From Bactericera cockerelli (taxonomy: Eukaryota > Arthropoda > Insecta > Hemiptera > Triozidae): a stretch of DNA of 64,000 nt. This document shows, one piece after another, positions 1 through 11,300 of this stretch (position 1 is its first letter; every line of letters begins with the position of its first letter). The position numbers and the translations under genes were made by a program. Below the pieces are notes generated by a model. It did not search any database and was not told where the DNA came from. It saw only the letters and a program-made list of their open reading frames with translations. The stretch covers positions 28,225,778 to 28,289,777 of the forward strand of contig CM044964.1 in assembly GCA_024516035.1 (NCBI GenBank), read 5' to 3'.

Positions 1-2508
1 AGTGAAGATAAAAAGACAAATAAAACTTGTTGCAGTGTTGCAAACAATGGCGTAAAAGTTTGGCTTAAAATGACGGAGATACGAGTACCTACATTGAAGG
101 AAAAAAACTGGTTTATAAGAATGAATGTGTTTATAAGAATGAGAAAAAAAAATACAAAATGCCATTACCAAAGTGTCGAAATTCGTCTGGCCCAAAAGAC
201 CTGGATTGAGTACTTTGATATGAGCTATATTTTTTATACATCACGAAGCGTTCAACCTGCTGGACGTTGCTTGACTTCGGTGATCCTACGAGAACCGGTC
301 CATTCAATGCTTCTAGAAAGGAGAGGATACATTTTTCGGAATTTCATATGGGACTGACACCACATACATTTTATTGTACCCAGAAAGATGCTCCTTAATT
401 ATCGTCAGTACATTTACTTACACCCTGTATTGTCTCCTAGGAATTATTGATCATAATTATGCTGTACGTATAGTTAAAAAGGCAAAATTGATCTCTAATA
501 CTGACCTGACGCAAAACCTAGAAGACAAAAAAAAATCAGGGTCCGCCAAAAAAAAAGGAGCCACTCGAAATATCTACAGAACGGATTACAATTTTAAAAA
601 ATGCTAATACACGTGTAGGTACCATTATATTGAGGGGAAAAACTTTTCTACTAATAGGTTTTGATTTTTTTTATCATTACCAGGGGCGGCCCCAGGGTGG
701 GTCAACTTTGGAATCATAAATGAAACCACCCTATTTGTAATACATTTCTGAAAAATAGTTGACTTTAATGTATTTTAAGACAGGTTTGAATTTTTTAATC
801 AAAACAGGGCCGGAGATATCGTATATCGTACGTTTCATTTCACAGGTTTCAGTATTTTTTTTTTATAAGAAATGAATTTTATTTTTGTAAAATTTATTAA
901 ATAAATGTCTTTCTAATTGAAATAATGAAATTTTCATGCTCTTTTATTCTGCTCTGTATTTGGAAGTCCGGGGTCCATTCATACTCGTGAGGCAAAAAGA
1001 GTAGCTATTTGTATGAATTGCGACCAGTGGCGGCATTACAAGAAGATATATATGGACGTTAGAAAATGATGAAGTATGGAGATTCGATGTGATGAGCTAC
1101 CCACTACAGTTGTGACATAATAACAAAAAGAAAGTCACATTTGCAGTACCCCTGTCAGTATCTGCCGAGTTAGCAGGAACAAGAATAATTCGCTTGTTAT
1201 AACTTGTTACATTATTAGGAGAGATTAGGGTTTGTAATGAGACACTGAATAAATAATCAAGTAAGCATATCCATATCCAGGCTCACTTAAGGTTGTAAAG
1301 GAAATAATGGACGCTTGTAATATGAGAGTTTTTGCGATAAGGTAAAAACATGTAACCAACCGCTGTAATCACGTTTTTCTTCTTCTGTAATGGCCTAAAA
1401 TTAAACAATAAACTCGATTATTACTGGAATCTGAAAATATAGCTTGTAATATTTATCGCGTTCCCACTCTATACTTATACTTGACTAACGAAGTTTAATA
1501 TTTAAAAAAATAACTAACCACTAACATACAATTATTATGGATGATTGTTACGAATTCGCCTGTTTTTATACCTAATTGCCTACTCCTAAGATAGATAGGC
1601 ATTTATGAAAACGTGTTAAATATTCCATAGAGGAGTGGAAATTGCTATTCATTGAATCGGAGGTTACGTATTCAAGGAGGTGCTTTTACCATCCATGCCT
1701 CTGATAGTATAACAGCTATGACCCTCGACCAGCCATAGTCGGGTAGGGAATAGTCAGCATCACGAGGGTTCAAATCTTGTCAATCACCCAACAAGTTTGT
1801 TCATTCGAGTCTGTCCCGATAGCTCAGTGGTCAAGGCGTCTGTCTGATATTCCAGAGGTCGCGGTACATGACAAGATATCTCATTTCAGTTATTGACCAC
1901 ATTTTTGAACTTACTGATGGAATAATATTAATGAGGCTTTTAAGTGGAAGTGGATCCCTACGCTACCTGGATTACCAGACTAGAGCCTTAACCACTTGAC
2001 TACCAGTGCACGGTAGACAAGATGAAAGCTTTGTCAGTTATCAGCAGAGACTGTCAAATATGTCGTTTATTTTTCCCAAAATATGACGTTTATCCGAAAA
2101 TGGGCAAAATATGACGTTTTAGAATGACGTCATGACTTTATGTCTTTTGACAGTCTATGGTTATCAGGTTATCACACAGCGAATACCGGGGAAGAATGAG
2201 ACGCACTTGTCCAGGATCAGGCAGTGTAAATAATGCGATAATCAGGCGCCGCCAGTGGGGGTGCTAACCTCATAAACCAGGCTACAATGGGATTTGTAGA
2301 TTTGCTCTTTGTAGATCTAAATAGTTGAGTTTGTTTGTTTTCTAACAATTTGTTGAAGAAGGAAGAATTAGTCTGCGATCCCTGAGAGAAGGAATGTCAA
2401 TGTCAATGTTAGCAAAACGGTAACGACAATATATATGATAAGAAATAATTATGAATGACCCGTCATAAAAAGAATTTAATAAACGATTAGTGTTGTATCT
2501 AATATACA
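1..2508. other. Gene-free repeat debris
   Basis: I see no gene here. The short ORFs at the left end have no recognisable domain. Recognisable pieces are a 5S-SINE head fragment on the minus strand (about 248-325, with the 5S-like stretch CTTCGGTGATCCTACGAGAA), a T2 SINE body fragment (955-1050, plus), a T3 SINE head (about 1808-1890, plus) and a T1 SINE head on the minus strand (about 1950-2018, with GGATTACCAGACTAGAGCC). The rest is AT-rich unique-looking DNA. Confidence 0.6.
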
Positions 2509-2960
2509 GGGTGTACCACCAAAGTTGGACACCTCAAATTACGTTCAAAAGTTACAGAGCTTCCGCTAGGACTTCTGAGACATACTGTATATACAGGGTG
2601 TCCCACCAAAGTTGAACACCTCAAATTACTCGGACCCTGAAAGAGTTTTTGAAAAATAAAAAATCCTAGGGTACATGGCCTAATTTTGGGGTTTCAGTCA
2701 TGAATTTTTTTTATACAGGGTGGTTCAAAAGTCAGAAATTGAGGTGTCAACTTTTTATTTTTAAATGGATCAACCTAATTTTTATTTGATAATTTTACTT
2801 CTAAATGGTTCTTGAGTACTTTTTAACTAAAATATTACATACAGGGTGGTTTTTTTTTGGACCAATTTGTTTTTCTAAATCTCGAATAATTCAATTTCGT
2901 TTAATTTTTTCGATAACAAGAATTGTTGTTATCTTTGAATTAAAAAAAAAAAAATCTGTT
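2509..2960 (+). repeat. CAGGGTG modular element, single arm
   Basis: Two starts of TATACAGGGTGT(A/C)CCACC at about 2509 and 2593 are followed by TATACAGGGTGGTTCAAAAG and ACATACAGGGTGGTTTTTTT. Order and wording match the left arm of the 1.66-kb palindrome at 17370-19029, but no inverted partner arm follows. It looks like a solo or broken arm of the same element. The small ORF inside is a by-product. Confidence 0.75.
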
Positions 2961-3099
2961 ATAAATTTCTTATTAAGTTACATATTATTTAAAATAATCT
3001 AAACATTCTTGTACATTATAAAAAGCTTTTTCCCGTTCTAAATCTTTTATGATTATTACAAATTGTCTTTCGTTCATTTCTTTTAAGCCTATTGGTAAG

Positions 3100-3245
3100 A
3101 CATTATGTCAATCATAATAATTATGCAGTAATTATTCTAGAAATGTGTGCAAGCAGTACGAGCTAGCACTTGAGAAAATCCTCTCTTCTTCTTTTTCTTC
3201 TAGGGTTGCAGTCCCGCAGCTCCTTAGCACCGGCCTCGTCTGGCG
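3100..3245 (+). repeat. Repeat family X, copy 1
   Basis: This stretch runs from AATTATGCAGTAATTATTCTAG through GTACGAGCTAGCACTTGAGA to CAGCTCCTTAGCACCGG. It is the reverse complement of stretches near 29.69-29.84 kb and 51.38-51.53 kb. The order of motifs is kept in all three, so it is a dispersed repeat; its class is unknown to me. Confidence 0.6.
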
Positions 3246-3689
3246 ATATTATTATTATTATTATGTTTTTATTTCAATGAACTTCATAGCAGGGCCTGTT
3301 ATGAACAGACTAAGCCAAAGTAGTCCCTTCTACTGACTCGGAAACTTTCGACCGATTTCGTACGATAATTCTACGATCCTCGGCTGAGTTTGTAGAAGTC
3401 TACGATCTATAATTTTATTATTGTTTTATATACATTTAAATAAATTAGCCTATTTAAAATATTATATCGTCGTGTTGTTTAGGATGACTGCTTTCTGGAG
3501 AACCATGTATGTATACGTTCCATTTGATTGTTTTTTTGTTGTTATATTTTTTTAAAAATTAATCTTGAAAATTTCTTTTGTAATTTGTATTATTTGTATT
3601 TTACTTTAACCTATGTTAACAAATTTCAATTGATGTCCACCGAATAAAACAAATAAAGTTTAGAAGATCAGACCATTGTTTGAAGGAAC

Positions 3690-4040
3690 CCCCAGTTCTT
3701 CAAGGCTGTGATGAAGACACTTTGTCAATCGTACCAGCTACCCACATTAGCCTCGGCCAGCCTGTGTAGGGCCGGAAATGTCAGTCTCAAGTGTCCAATG
3801 TCTAGGCTCCTTTCATTTCCATTTATTCTATTTGGTTTTTAACGTCCTGATTTGAGATAGTCAGGATGAAGGTTTTACACTCCTTTTGCTGAGAAATAGC
3901 TTTATGTGTTTGGAGAGAACAGAATTTTCCTTCGAAAAGTATGCTCCAAACGGGAATATTATTATTATTGGGACTTGTTGTACCAATTATCCCACTGCTG
4001 GGTTTGTGCCAGTACTGCCAGTACTTTAACAAAATGACCT
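3690..4040 (-). repeat. T5 SINE pieces, rearranged
   Basis: Two minus-strand pieces of the T5 tRNA-headed SINE lie here: a middle-domain piece (CTACCCACATTAGCCTCGGC, about 3739) and a 3' piece containing AACGTCCTGATTTGAGATAG (about 3840). They are not in the usual order, so the copy is old or rearranged. Confidence 0.5.
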
Positions 4041-4263
4041 ACTGATCTACTAGGTGTAGGTAATATGTATCTTTCAACAAACACCCGGTTTCAATCTAGC
4101 TTGATTGAGATACAAAAGACCTGAGATTGACAGTAGGCCCTACGTATACTCCATGTGTGTTTGTGTGGTGAGGTATGGATGAAAATAAAATTGAGATTTC
4201 CGTCCTGTGGTGTATCGAGTCATTGATGAGTAAGTGATTTGTATCTTTCTTCATGCTGGCTGT

Positions 4264-4432
4264 GGAGTGAGAGAGAGAGAGAGAGAGAGAGATAGAGGGA
4301 GGGGGGAGAGAGAAAGAAAGAGGGGGAATAGAAAAAGAGGGAAAGAGCGGGAGGGGGAGAAAGAGAGGGGGTGAGGAAGAGAGAGAGAAAGAGAGGGGAT
4401 AGAGAGAGAGAGAGAGAGAGAGATAGGATTAA
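4264..4432. repeat. (GA)n low-complexity tract
   Basis: This is a purine-only GA/GGGA tract of about 165 bases. It produces a spurious Ser/Leu-rich minus-strand ORF. Confidence 0.95.
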
Positions 4433-4680
4433 GAATTAAGATACTCGCTTTCCACACGGAAGGTACCGCGTTCGAACCCTGAGTCTACAAAAAAAATTGA
4501 TAAGAGTTATTTTGTAAGGGACACCTTCTGGTGCGTCCTTGTTGACCCAGCACCAAAATGGGAAGTATTGTGTCACTTCTCGCCCTTCAGAGGGCATACT
4601 ACGGGATGGGCAGGCTACGACACAGACCACAAGCGTCTACAATAGCTGCTGAAATAAAACAAAATGGCTGTGAAACACTT
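4433..4680 (+). repeat. T7 tRNA-like SINE
   Basis: The head AAGATACTCGCTTTCCACAC with the B-box-like CGCGTTCGAACCC is followed by a body with TTGACCCAGCACC and CATACTACGGGATGGGCAGG. The same body recurs at 63.09-63.25 kb, and the head recurs near 6.1 kb and 34.4 kb. Confidence 0.65.
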
Positions 4681-4776
4681 TTTACTTAAACGTGTATATC
4701 TCGTGAACGGTACACCCGATTCTGATGAAATTTTGTACGTAGTAAAAACGGTATTCTACCATACAAATCAAATCTA

Positions 4777-5044
4777 AGCCAGCGTCGATGGCATGTTGAA
4801 TACACCGGTTCCCTTCAGAACACTGAAGTTAAGCGACATCCAGCGAGGTTAAGACTTGGATGGGTGACCATTCAAATTCTAATTCTCGTGACGCTGGCTT
4901 TTCCCGGCCCCACTCAGGCTGGGTGAGGTCAATGTGAGTAGTAGGTTTGTGAGTTTCCTGCGAATGGAGGGTAAAACCCCCGTCGTGATATGACCATGGC
5001 AGTTGAAAGCGACGTTAAACCCCACTTAAAAAAAAAAAAAAAAA
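4777..5044 (+). mobile_element. 5S-rRNA-derived SINE, young copy
   Basis: The element starts GCCAGCGTCGATGGC and runs through a 5S-like head (TGAAGTTAAGCGACATCC, then ACTTGGATGGGTGACC). A middle domain follows (CACTCAGGCTGGGTGAGG ... GCGAATGGAGGGTAAAACCC), then the 3' end GCAGTTGAAAGCGACGTTAA and a poly-A. A 9-bp target duplication AAATCAAAT flanks it (4765-4773 and 5042-5050). It differs from the copies at 26.03 kb and 50.65 kb at only a few places, so this subfamily moved recently. Transcription is expected from the internal 5S-type pol III promoter. Confidence 0.9.
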
Positions 5045-5179
5045 TCAAATTTAAAGAGAATCGGTTGAGAATTTTTTATAATTCAGTAAACAAATTCTAG
5101 CGATAATAGAAGTTAAAATTTTGATTACCACTCACGAGGAAGTATTGTGTCCATAATTATCAGTGTATGTCTTTTTTTT

Positions 5180-5400
5180 GTCACGGTGGCCGAGTGGGTA
5201 GCGCATGAGGTTTGCACGCACGCTGACCTGGGTTCGATCCCCAGAGGAGTCGGAATTTTTCGGCGCTGTACTTTGAATGGTTTGAGTTCACTCATACCTG
5301 GTGAGGCAAAATGAGTAGCTGCTTTGATGTGAGCAGTGACCAGAGTTCTTCAAAATATATTGTCCTTATGACTGTAGGTGAGATAAACAACCTAAGGTGA
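5180..5400 (+). repeat. T2 tRNA-like SINE
   Basis: The A-box-like TGGCCGAGTGGGTAGCGC and B-box-like GGTTCGATCCCC are followed by the family body (CTGTACTTTG ... CTCATACCTGGTGAGGCAAA ... GAGTAGCTGC). Other copies are at 19.31, 27.58, 41.53 and 9.05 kb. There is no acceptor stem, so it is not a tRNA gene. Confidence 0.75.
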
Positions 5401-6596
5401 TGAAAAAACAACAGCTGAATTCATGGACGGATAAATTTGGAATTGTCTTTAATACATAAATTAAATAATGGTGAGGACAAGTGTACATCTTATATATTAT
5501 ATTGTAGAATGTAGAACATAGATTATAATTATAAAGCAAACATATAAGAAAGTGCCTTTAGAGGAGACGCCTCGCTGTGTCCGGGGTCTTGTATATAATT
5601 TTGTAAATATATATTGTTTATATCAAACAAAGTATCGAAATACATAGTATGTAATAAAAGTAATAATATTCTGAGGTCCTGTTAGTCGGAGAGTTTAAAC
5701 TCTGTAATTAAAAGATAAACAAAGTAGAAAATTTTAACGTTGTTGTTCTTGTTGTTGTTAATGATATTGGAGTATTTGTTGTTAGCGCTTTGAAAAAAAA
5801 AAAACATCTGTCAGCTCTAAAGGCACTTTCTTGAGAAAAAAAAAAATCAAAAATAACGAGTAAAATATGGACGGAATCTTAACTGGTTGATTCTCTAACA
5901 ATAACCAACATTGAAGACGAACATTAAATTTGATGGCCAGGTCCAGATACTTATGACAGCTAGCATGGAGCAGGCATCAACTTTCAATCAATCACAATCA
6001 CACAGCTGCAATGAGTATTTTCACCCAAACATAAGTATTTGTGCGCGCACGATTACTGTAAGTGTTGTTGCTAAAGTAAAAAAAAACTCAGTGGTGAGAT
6101 ACTCGCTTGCCACGCGAAAGGTCTCGGGTTCGAATCCCAGAGCCGACAAATTAGGTAACTGGACTAAATAGTAATAGGTATATTATCATATTCGTGGTTC
6201 TGTGCGTTAGAGTAAAGATACATGTTAAAAATGTGATTTACTTACATTGGTAATTTGTAAATATAATAACAAATAAAAAATATTACTTATAATAGAAAAA
6301 AATATTCCTTAATACTTTTCTTAATTTTGATAATACTATATGCAGTTTCATTACATCAACAATAACAAATCTAGGCTAATATAAAGATACGTTAAACACA
6401 AATATACTCGTAGAATGGGTGTGTGTTTCAATAACCAAATGGTAAGATCATTGGCACAGAACTTATTTATACATATTTTAAAACTTCATGGATTTTTTTG
6501 ACATAAAGCTTGAGCAATCGTAACAACATTTCCAATTGTGACAAAGTTAAAATGCTTTATTTTATTAGGGTTTTACCGTCTTCTTTCAACTGCATG
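5401..6596. other. No gene seen; T7 SINE head at about 6086-6160
   Basis: This is AT-rich DNA. The only recognisable item is a T7 SINE head with GGTCTCGGGTTCGAATCCC near 6120, which also creates the ORF at 5911-6171. Confidence 0.55.
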
Positions 6597-6785
6597 GTTA
6601 TATACGTCGGAGGTTTTACCCTTCATTCGCCGGAAACCCACAAATCTGCTACCCACATTGACCTCACCCAGCCTGGGTTGGGCCGGAATGACAGCATCAC
6701 AAGTCTTCACCTCGCTGGACGTTTCTTAACTTCGGTGATCCTACGAGAACCGGCGTATTCAACGCACTATCGACGTTGGCAAAGT
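6597..6785 (-). mobile_element. 5S-derived SINE
   Basis: This is a reverse-complement copy with the middle domain (GCTACCCACATTGACCTCAC) and the 5S head (TTAACTTCGGTGATCCTACG), ending at CGACGTTGGC. It is more diverged than the 4.8-kb copy. Both small ORFs here are by-products. Confidence 0.85.
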
Positions 6786-8137
6786 TAAAATTCATTCATA
6801 GCATTTTTTAAATTTTGGTTTAGGTCTAATATATTTTTCAGACCTGATTTATTGTTTTGTCTTTTTAATATTCAAAGCACAAAAACCAAACTGTGATCAA
6901 AGGGTTCGGTTTCGCCTTTTGTTATAAAGATATTTACATATATGTAGATTTTGTAAAGAAAAATGAAAATACAAGTCTCGGAATTATAGAGAAAGATTTG
7001 GTTATTAAAACACGGCCAATAATTAAAAACTAAATTATTACTATGAACGAACATATTATTTTGATAGTAAAAAATGGACGGATAAATAATACAAAAGTAA
7101 TAACTATGCAAAACTCGAAAAATATACATTTCTAAGAAGGACGGATAGTCTTGATATTCCTAATGAAATTCAAAAGTTCAAATATAAAATGAAATCATAA
7201 AAAAATACAATGCTTAATATGTTTTTTTTTTTTTATAATACATTTAAACCATAGTATTTTTTTAAAAAAATTAATGGGTAAGATTCATGGTAAAAGATTC
7301 AATATTATAGTGAAAAATATATCAAGAGATCCTAGCAAAATTTTCTAAATATTCTGTTTCTTACAAAGATGCTAAGAAAACTACCAACGAAAAATACCTA
7401 CTATTTGATTCAGCATGCAATAAATATTTGAAACAAAGAGTTTCTTTTTCTTTCTAATGACACAATATTACGTGTTTAGTTTTATCCCTACATATTTATG
7501 TTTAAAATAAATACTTTTTTTTTCAAGATAAATATATAATTTTTTAGGCCAAGTTGTCAAATGTATGTAGAATAAAATTGAAGTTACATAATTTTATGTC
7601 TGTACTATAAAAAAAAACATCTTTTAAATGATGTTTTTTTTTATTTATGTTTAAAATAAATACTTTTTTATTTTAAACATATTTATGTTTAAAATAAATA
7701 CTCTTTTTTAAGATATATAATTTTATTTTTTAGGCCAAGTTGTCAAATGTATGTAGAATAAAATTGAAGTTACATAATTTTATGTCTGTACTATAAAAAA
7801 AAACATCATTTAAAACTATTTAATTTGAAGAGATGAGGATGTCACCAAACCTGGGCACTTATTTGAATTTGTCAGGTGATAAAATAATGTTAACCAAGGC
7901 ATTGAATATCTTACCCATAGATAATGTGCGTTAAGGAGGCCCAATGTTAAATTGTGCATTTCTTGTAGTCAATAGACCTGGTAATACAATACTCAAGTAT
8001 TTTACAGAATTTATCCAAGTACATATTTCATTTCACAAAAATTCATCTCAGTTTTACAGATGGAAAATTATTTTAACTGGATATTGATATTGCATTGTAA
8101 GTTTTTGTGAATTTTTAAAATACTTGATTTTCTTAAG
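6786..8137. repeat. AT-rich tract with a direct repeat
   Basis: There is no gene. A segment of about 125 bp (TAGGCCAAGTTGTCAAATGT ... TGTCTGTACTATAAAAAAAA) near 7544-7610 is repeated almost exactly near 7731-7805, an offset of about 186 bp. It is separated by TTTATGTTTAAAATAAATAC repeats. This is most likely a local tandem duplication downstream of the claudin gene. Confidence 0.75.
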
Positions 8138-8353
8138 AAGATATACCTTAAGATATTGAAAATATTTTGTACATTTTTTTGCTTTGTGTTGAGAGTTAAA
8201 TAAAATCATTTCACTTCAATTCCTCAATCAGTTGAAACAGGTATATCTTAAGACATTGGAAGTACTTTGTACATTTGTTTATCATTATTTTTTGCTTGAA
8301 TTGTTCATGTGTTGGGAGCACTTTACAAAAAGAAATCATTTCACTTTGCTTCC
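8138..8353 (-). repeat. Tandem duplication in the presumed 3' UTR of the claudin-like gene
   Basis: On the plus strand, ATATACCTTAAGATATTGAA ... ATCATTTCACTTCAATTCCTCA (about 8140-8227) is followed by the related GTATATCTTAAGACATTGGA ... ATCATTTCACTTTGCTTCCTCA (about 8240-8355). The second copy runs into the stop codon of the claudin gene, so a piece of the gene's 3' end was duplicated downstream. Confidence 0.65.
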
Positions 8354-11300
8354 TCACGCTTTGGTTTCCTCCTGAAGTTGAAACCGTGTCGTGCTCTCCT
8401 TCAGGTCCCGTCTCTTCTTCTCCTGAATATTTGTCTCCAGCAGGAACAGGCCCCCGGAGATGAGCAGAGCGAAGATGGAAGCAATGGCCACAGCAAAGGA
8501 CCAGCCGAAGAAATTGTTGGAGTGACCCGGCATCCAGTTGTCACGGTTACCAAACAGAGCAAACACAATGACCGCCAGTGCTGCACAGACACCTGGATTG
8601 ATGGAAATATAACTCAAATTTCAATTTCATTTCATATTTTTTTTCATTACAATGTTCATAAAGTATTCAGTGGCAGAAAATAATTATTAAAAATGGAATG
8701 ATTTTTTTAAAAATTAGAGTAGATATTTGCAAGATAAATAGTATTTTTATTTTTTCAAAAAAATTGGTTTAATATCTTTCTAACATCTAGTTCATTTAAG
8801 TTGGTAACTTTAACCCTCTACCCAATTTATCCTCACAGCTACCCAAATTATCCTCACCTAGGTTGTACCAGGAATGGCTAGCATTACAACATTTTGGATA
8901 TGAATGGTCACTGGTCACACATCTAAATTCTAACCTTGGTAGACATTTTTTAACTTCAGTGACAGAAGAAGAACTGGTGTATTTAGTGTAGAGCAGAATT
9001 ATAGACCTTTTTTGTATCTTTAATATCCCAACATCTTATTTTTGCAAATGATTCCGCCATTGGTCGTTGCTCACATTAAAGCAGCTACTCATTTTTCGTC
9101 ACGAGGTATGAGAGTGGACCCCAAACATCCAAGCACAGAGTAGAAAAAATCCTGACCCACTGGGGATCAAACCCAGGTCACCATATGTACAATGCCTAGT
9201 GTGCTAACTCACTCATCCACGTGGACTACTTATTTATTTTAAATTAAAATTGTTCTTATTTATCAAATTAAAAGTATTTATTCACATCATTACCCCTGCA
9301 ATATCGAGATACCTACAGTACTTTCCAAACCTAATGTGATAGGTACCTCAAACACTTTTGGAGTACTAACCTGCCCCGGTGAGGGTGAAGCCAATCACTT
9401 TTGTAAGGAGTATGAACTTACCTGCTCCGGTGAGGGTGAAGCCGATCACCTTTGTAAGGAGTATGAACTTACCTGCCCCGGTGAGGGTGAAGCCGATCAC
9501 CTTTGTAAGGAGTATGAACTTACCTGCCCCGGTGAGGGTGAAGCCGATCACCTTTGTAAGGAGTATGAACTTACCTGCCCCGGTGAGGGTGAAGCCGATC
9601 ACCTTTGTAAGGAGTATGAACTTACCTGCCCCGGTGAGGGTGAAGCCGATCACCTTTGTAAGGAGTATGAACTTACCTGCCCCGGTGAGGGTGAAGCCGA
9701 TCACCTTTGTAAGGAGTATGAACTTACCTGCCCCGGTGAGGGTGAAGCCGATCACCTTTGTAAGGAGTATGAACTTCTTGTGTTCCGGAGTGAAGCAGAG
9801 GAAGAACAGGAGAACCAGCACTGTGCTGAATATTGTGCCTGGAATTGACAAACAAGTTGTAAAGATAGTGGGAATATTGTGCCTGGAATTCACAAACAAG
9901 TTGTAAAGATAGTGGGAAAATAATATGTATTATTTTTTTTTTTGTTGTATAAATGCTGCTGCCATAGGGGATTGCTCCCTCAATTTTTAAGTTTTGAGTT
10001 ATTTTTTAACGTTTTAATTTTTTTAAATGTACAACTCTTTAAGAAAAATTAATAAAATTACTTGGAACTTTTAAAACAATTGTGAAATGCAACCATCTTC
10101 ATTGAATTAATATGTTTTTTCTTTCTAAAAACACCACTTTTATTAAAACAACATTGTATATCTCTGTGTACAACTATTTCGAATCCAAACAAACTGGCCT
10201 AGTTTACAATAAACACTATTACATGTGAATAGAGGTTGTAGCAATGATTGTCAATAGTACAATTTATTAAGCCAATGTAATGGGTGCTCTTTTGGATTTC
10301 AGATCTGTTTCTATCTCGACCAAAAAAAAGAAATTGGTTTTATTGAGTTCCATTTATTTTTACATTATTGTTCATCAAACAAGAATAGGCTACATGATAC
10401 TGATCTTCACTATATTTAAATCCCCCCTTAAGAAGAGGGTTATAAATGTTAAAATATACCAATAAGCCAACAATAATTAACCAACTTTTCAGGCAAAAAT
10501 TGAATTTACAAATGGCGTGTTTTTTTCTTCTTTTTTTTATCTGCCTTGAAAAATGAACTCACCTAGAAACGTCAATGTGTAGAAGAACTCTGTGAACATC
10601 AGAAATCCGGGAACCAGGTAGCCTCGGATTTGATCATAGCCCTTTGTGAACGGGTCAAAGATCCAACGGCAGCCAACGAAGAATCTCCGGATGTATTCAT
10701 CATTGGGGTCAGGCAGAGATCGGAAGCAATGGGTCCATAGGCCGAGCCGATCGAACTTAGCGCCTGAAGATTGATAGTATTGTGTGATGGAAATTATTCT
10801 TCCATCCACTTGGATGATAACAGAAATTAATAATTATTTGTGTCCAAGGAACCTCCAATACTGATGGAATCAGTATGGAAAGAGGAGGTCCCTAGACTAA
10901 TCCCAGACAGGACTAAAAATTATCTTCAGTCCTGGCTTAGGAGATTACTACAACTTATAAGAGCATCTGAGTAAAGTTATCATTTTTGAGGTCAGTGAGA
11001 AAAGGAAGTCTTATATTAGAAAAGAGTGGTTGCAATAGCAGAGCAAGTATGCATAGGCTAAGGGTAGAAATTAAATGAAAATATGCTGCTAGTTGGAGTG
11101 TCAAGTGACATAACAAAAATGTGAAGAAGGATTTATCAAACTAACAACAAGAAGTTCCAACACACTGTCCAAGACAATTATTTTTCCTTCCCTATCTTTT
11201 TCTTTCAGCTAGCTATCCTGGAAATATATGAGGGCTTTTCGGGTAGGAAATTAGTGAGCTACAGACTTTTTACAACAACAACAAAAATCTATTCTTAAGA

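Noticed and set aside
4251..4457. Ser/Leu-rich ORF on the minus strand
   Set aside because: It is the translation of a (GA)n tract.
4777..4900. 5S rRNA gene
   Set aside because: Only the first ~85 bases resemble 5S rRNA. The copy continues into a SINE body with poly-A and target duplications, and many dispersed copies exist.
5180..5260. tRNA genes (A/B-box sequences here and near 1.8, 6.1, 21.7, 24.2, 41.0, 41.6, 42.4, 47.2, 51.0 and 59.1 kb)
   Set aside because: There is no acceptor-stem pairing or proper anticodon arm, and each is followed by a family-specific SINE body.
9336..9906. Plus-strand ORFs of 170 and 175 codons with 17-residue repeats
   Set aside because: They are antisense readings of the 51-bp array. 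The minus-strand reading has splice sites and joins the claudin exons.
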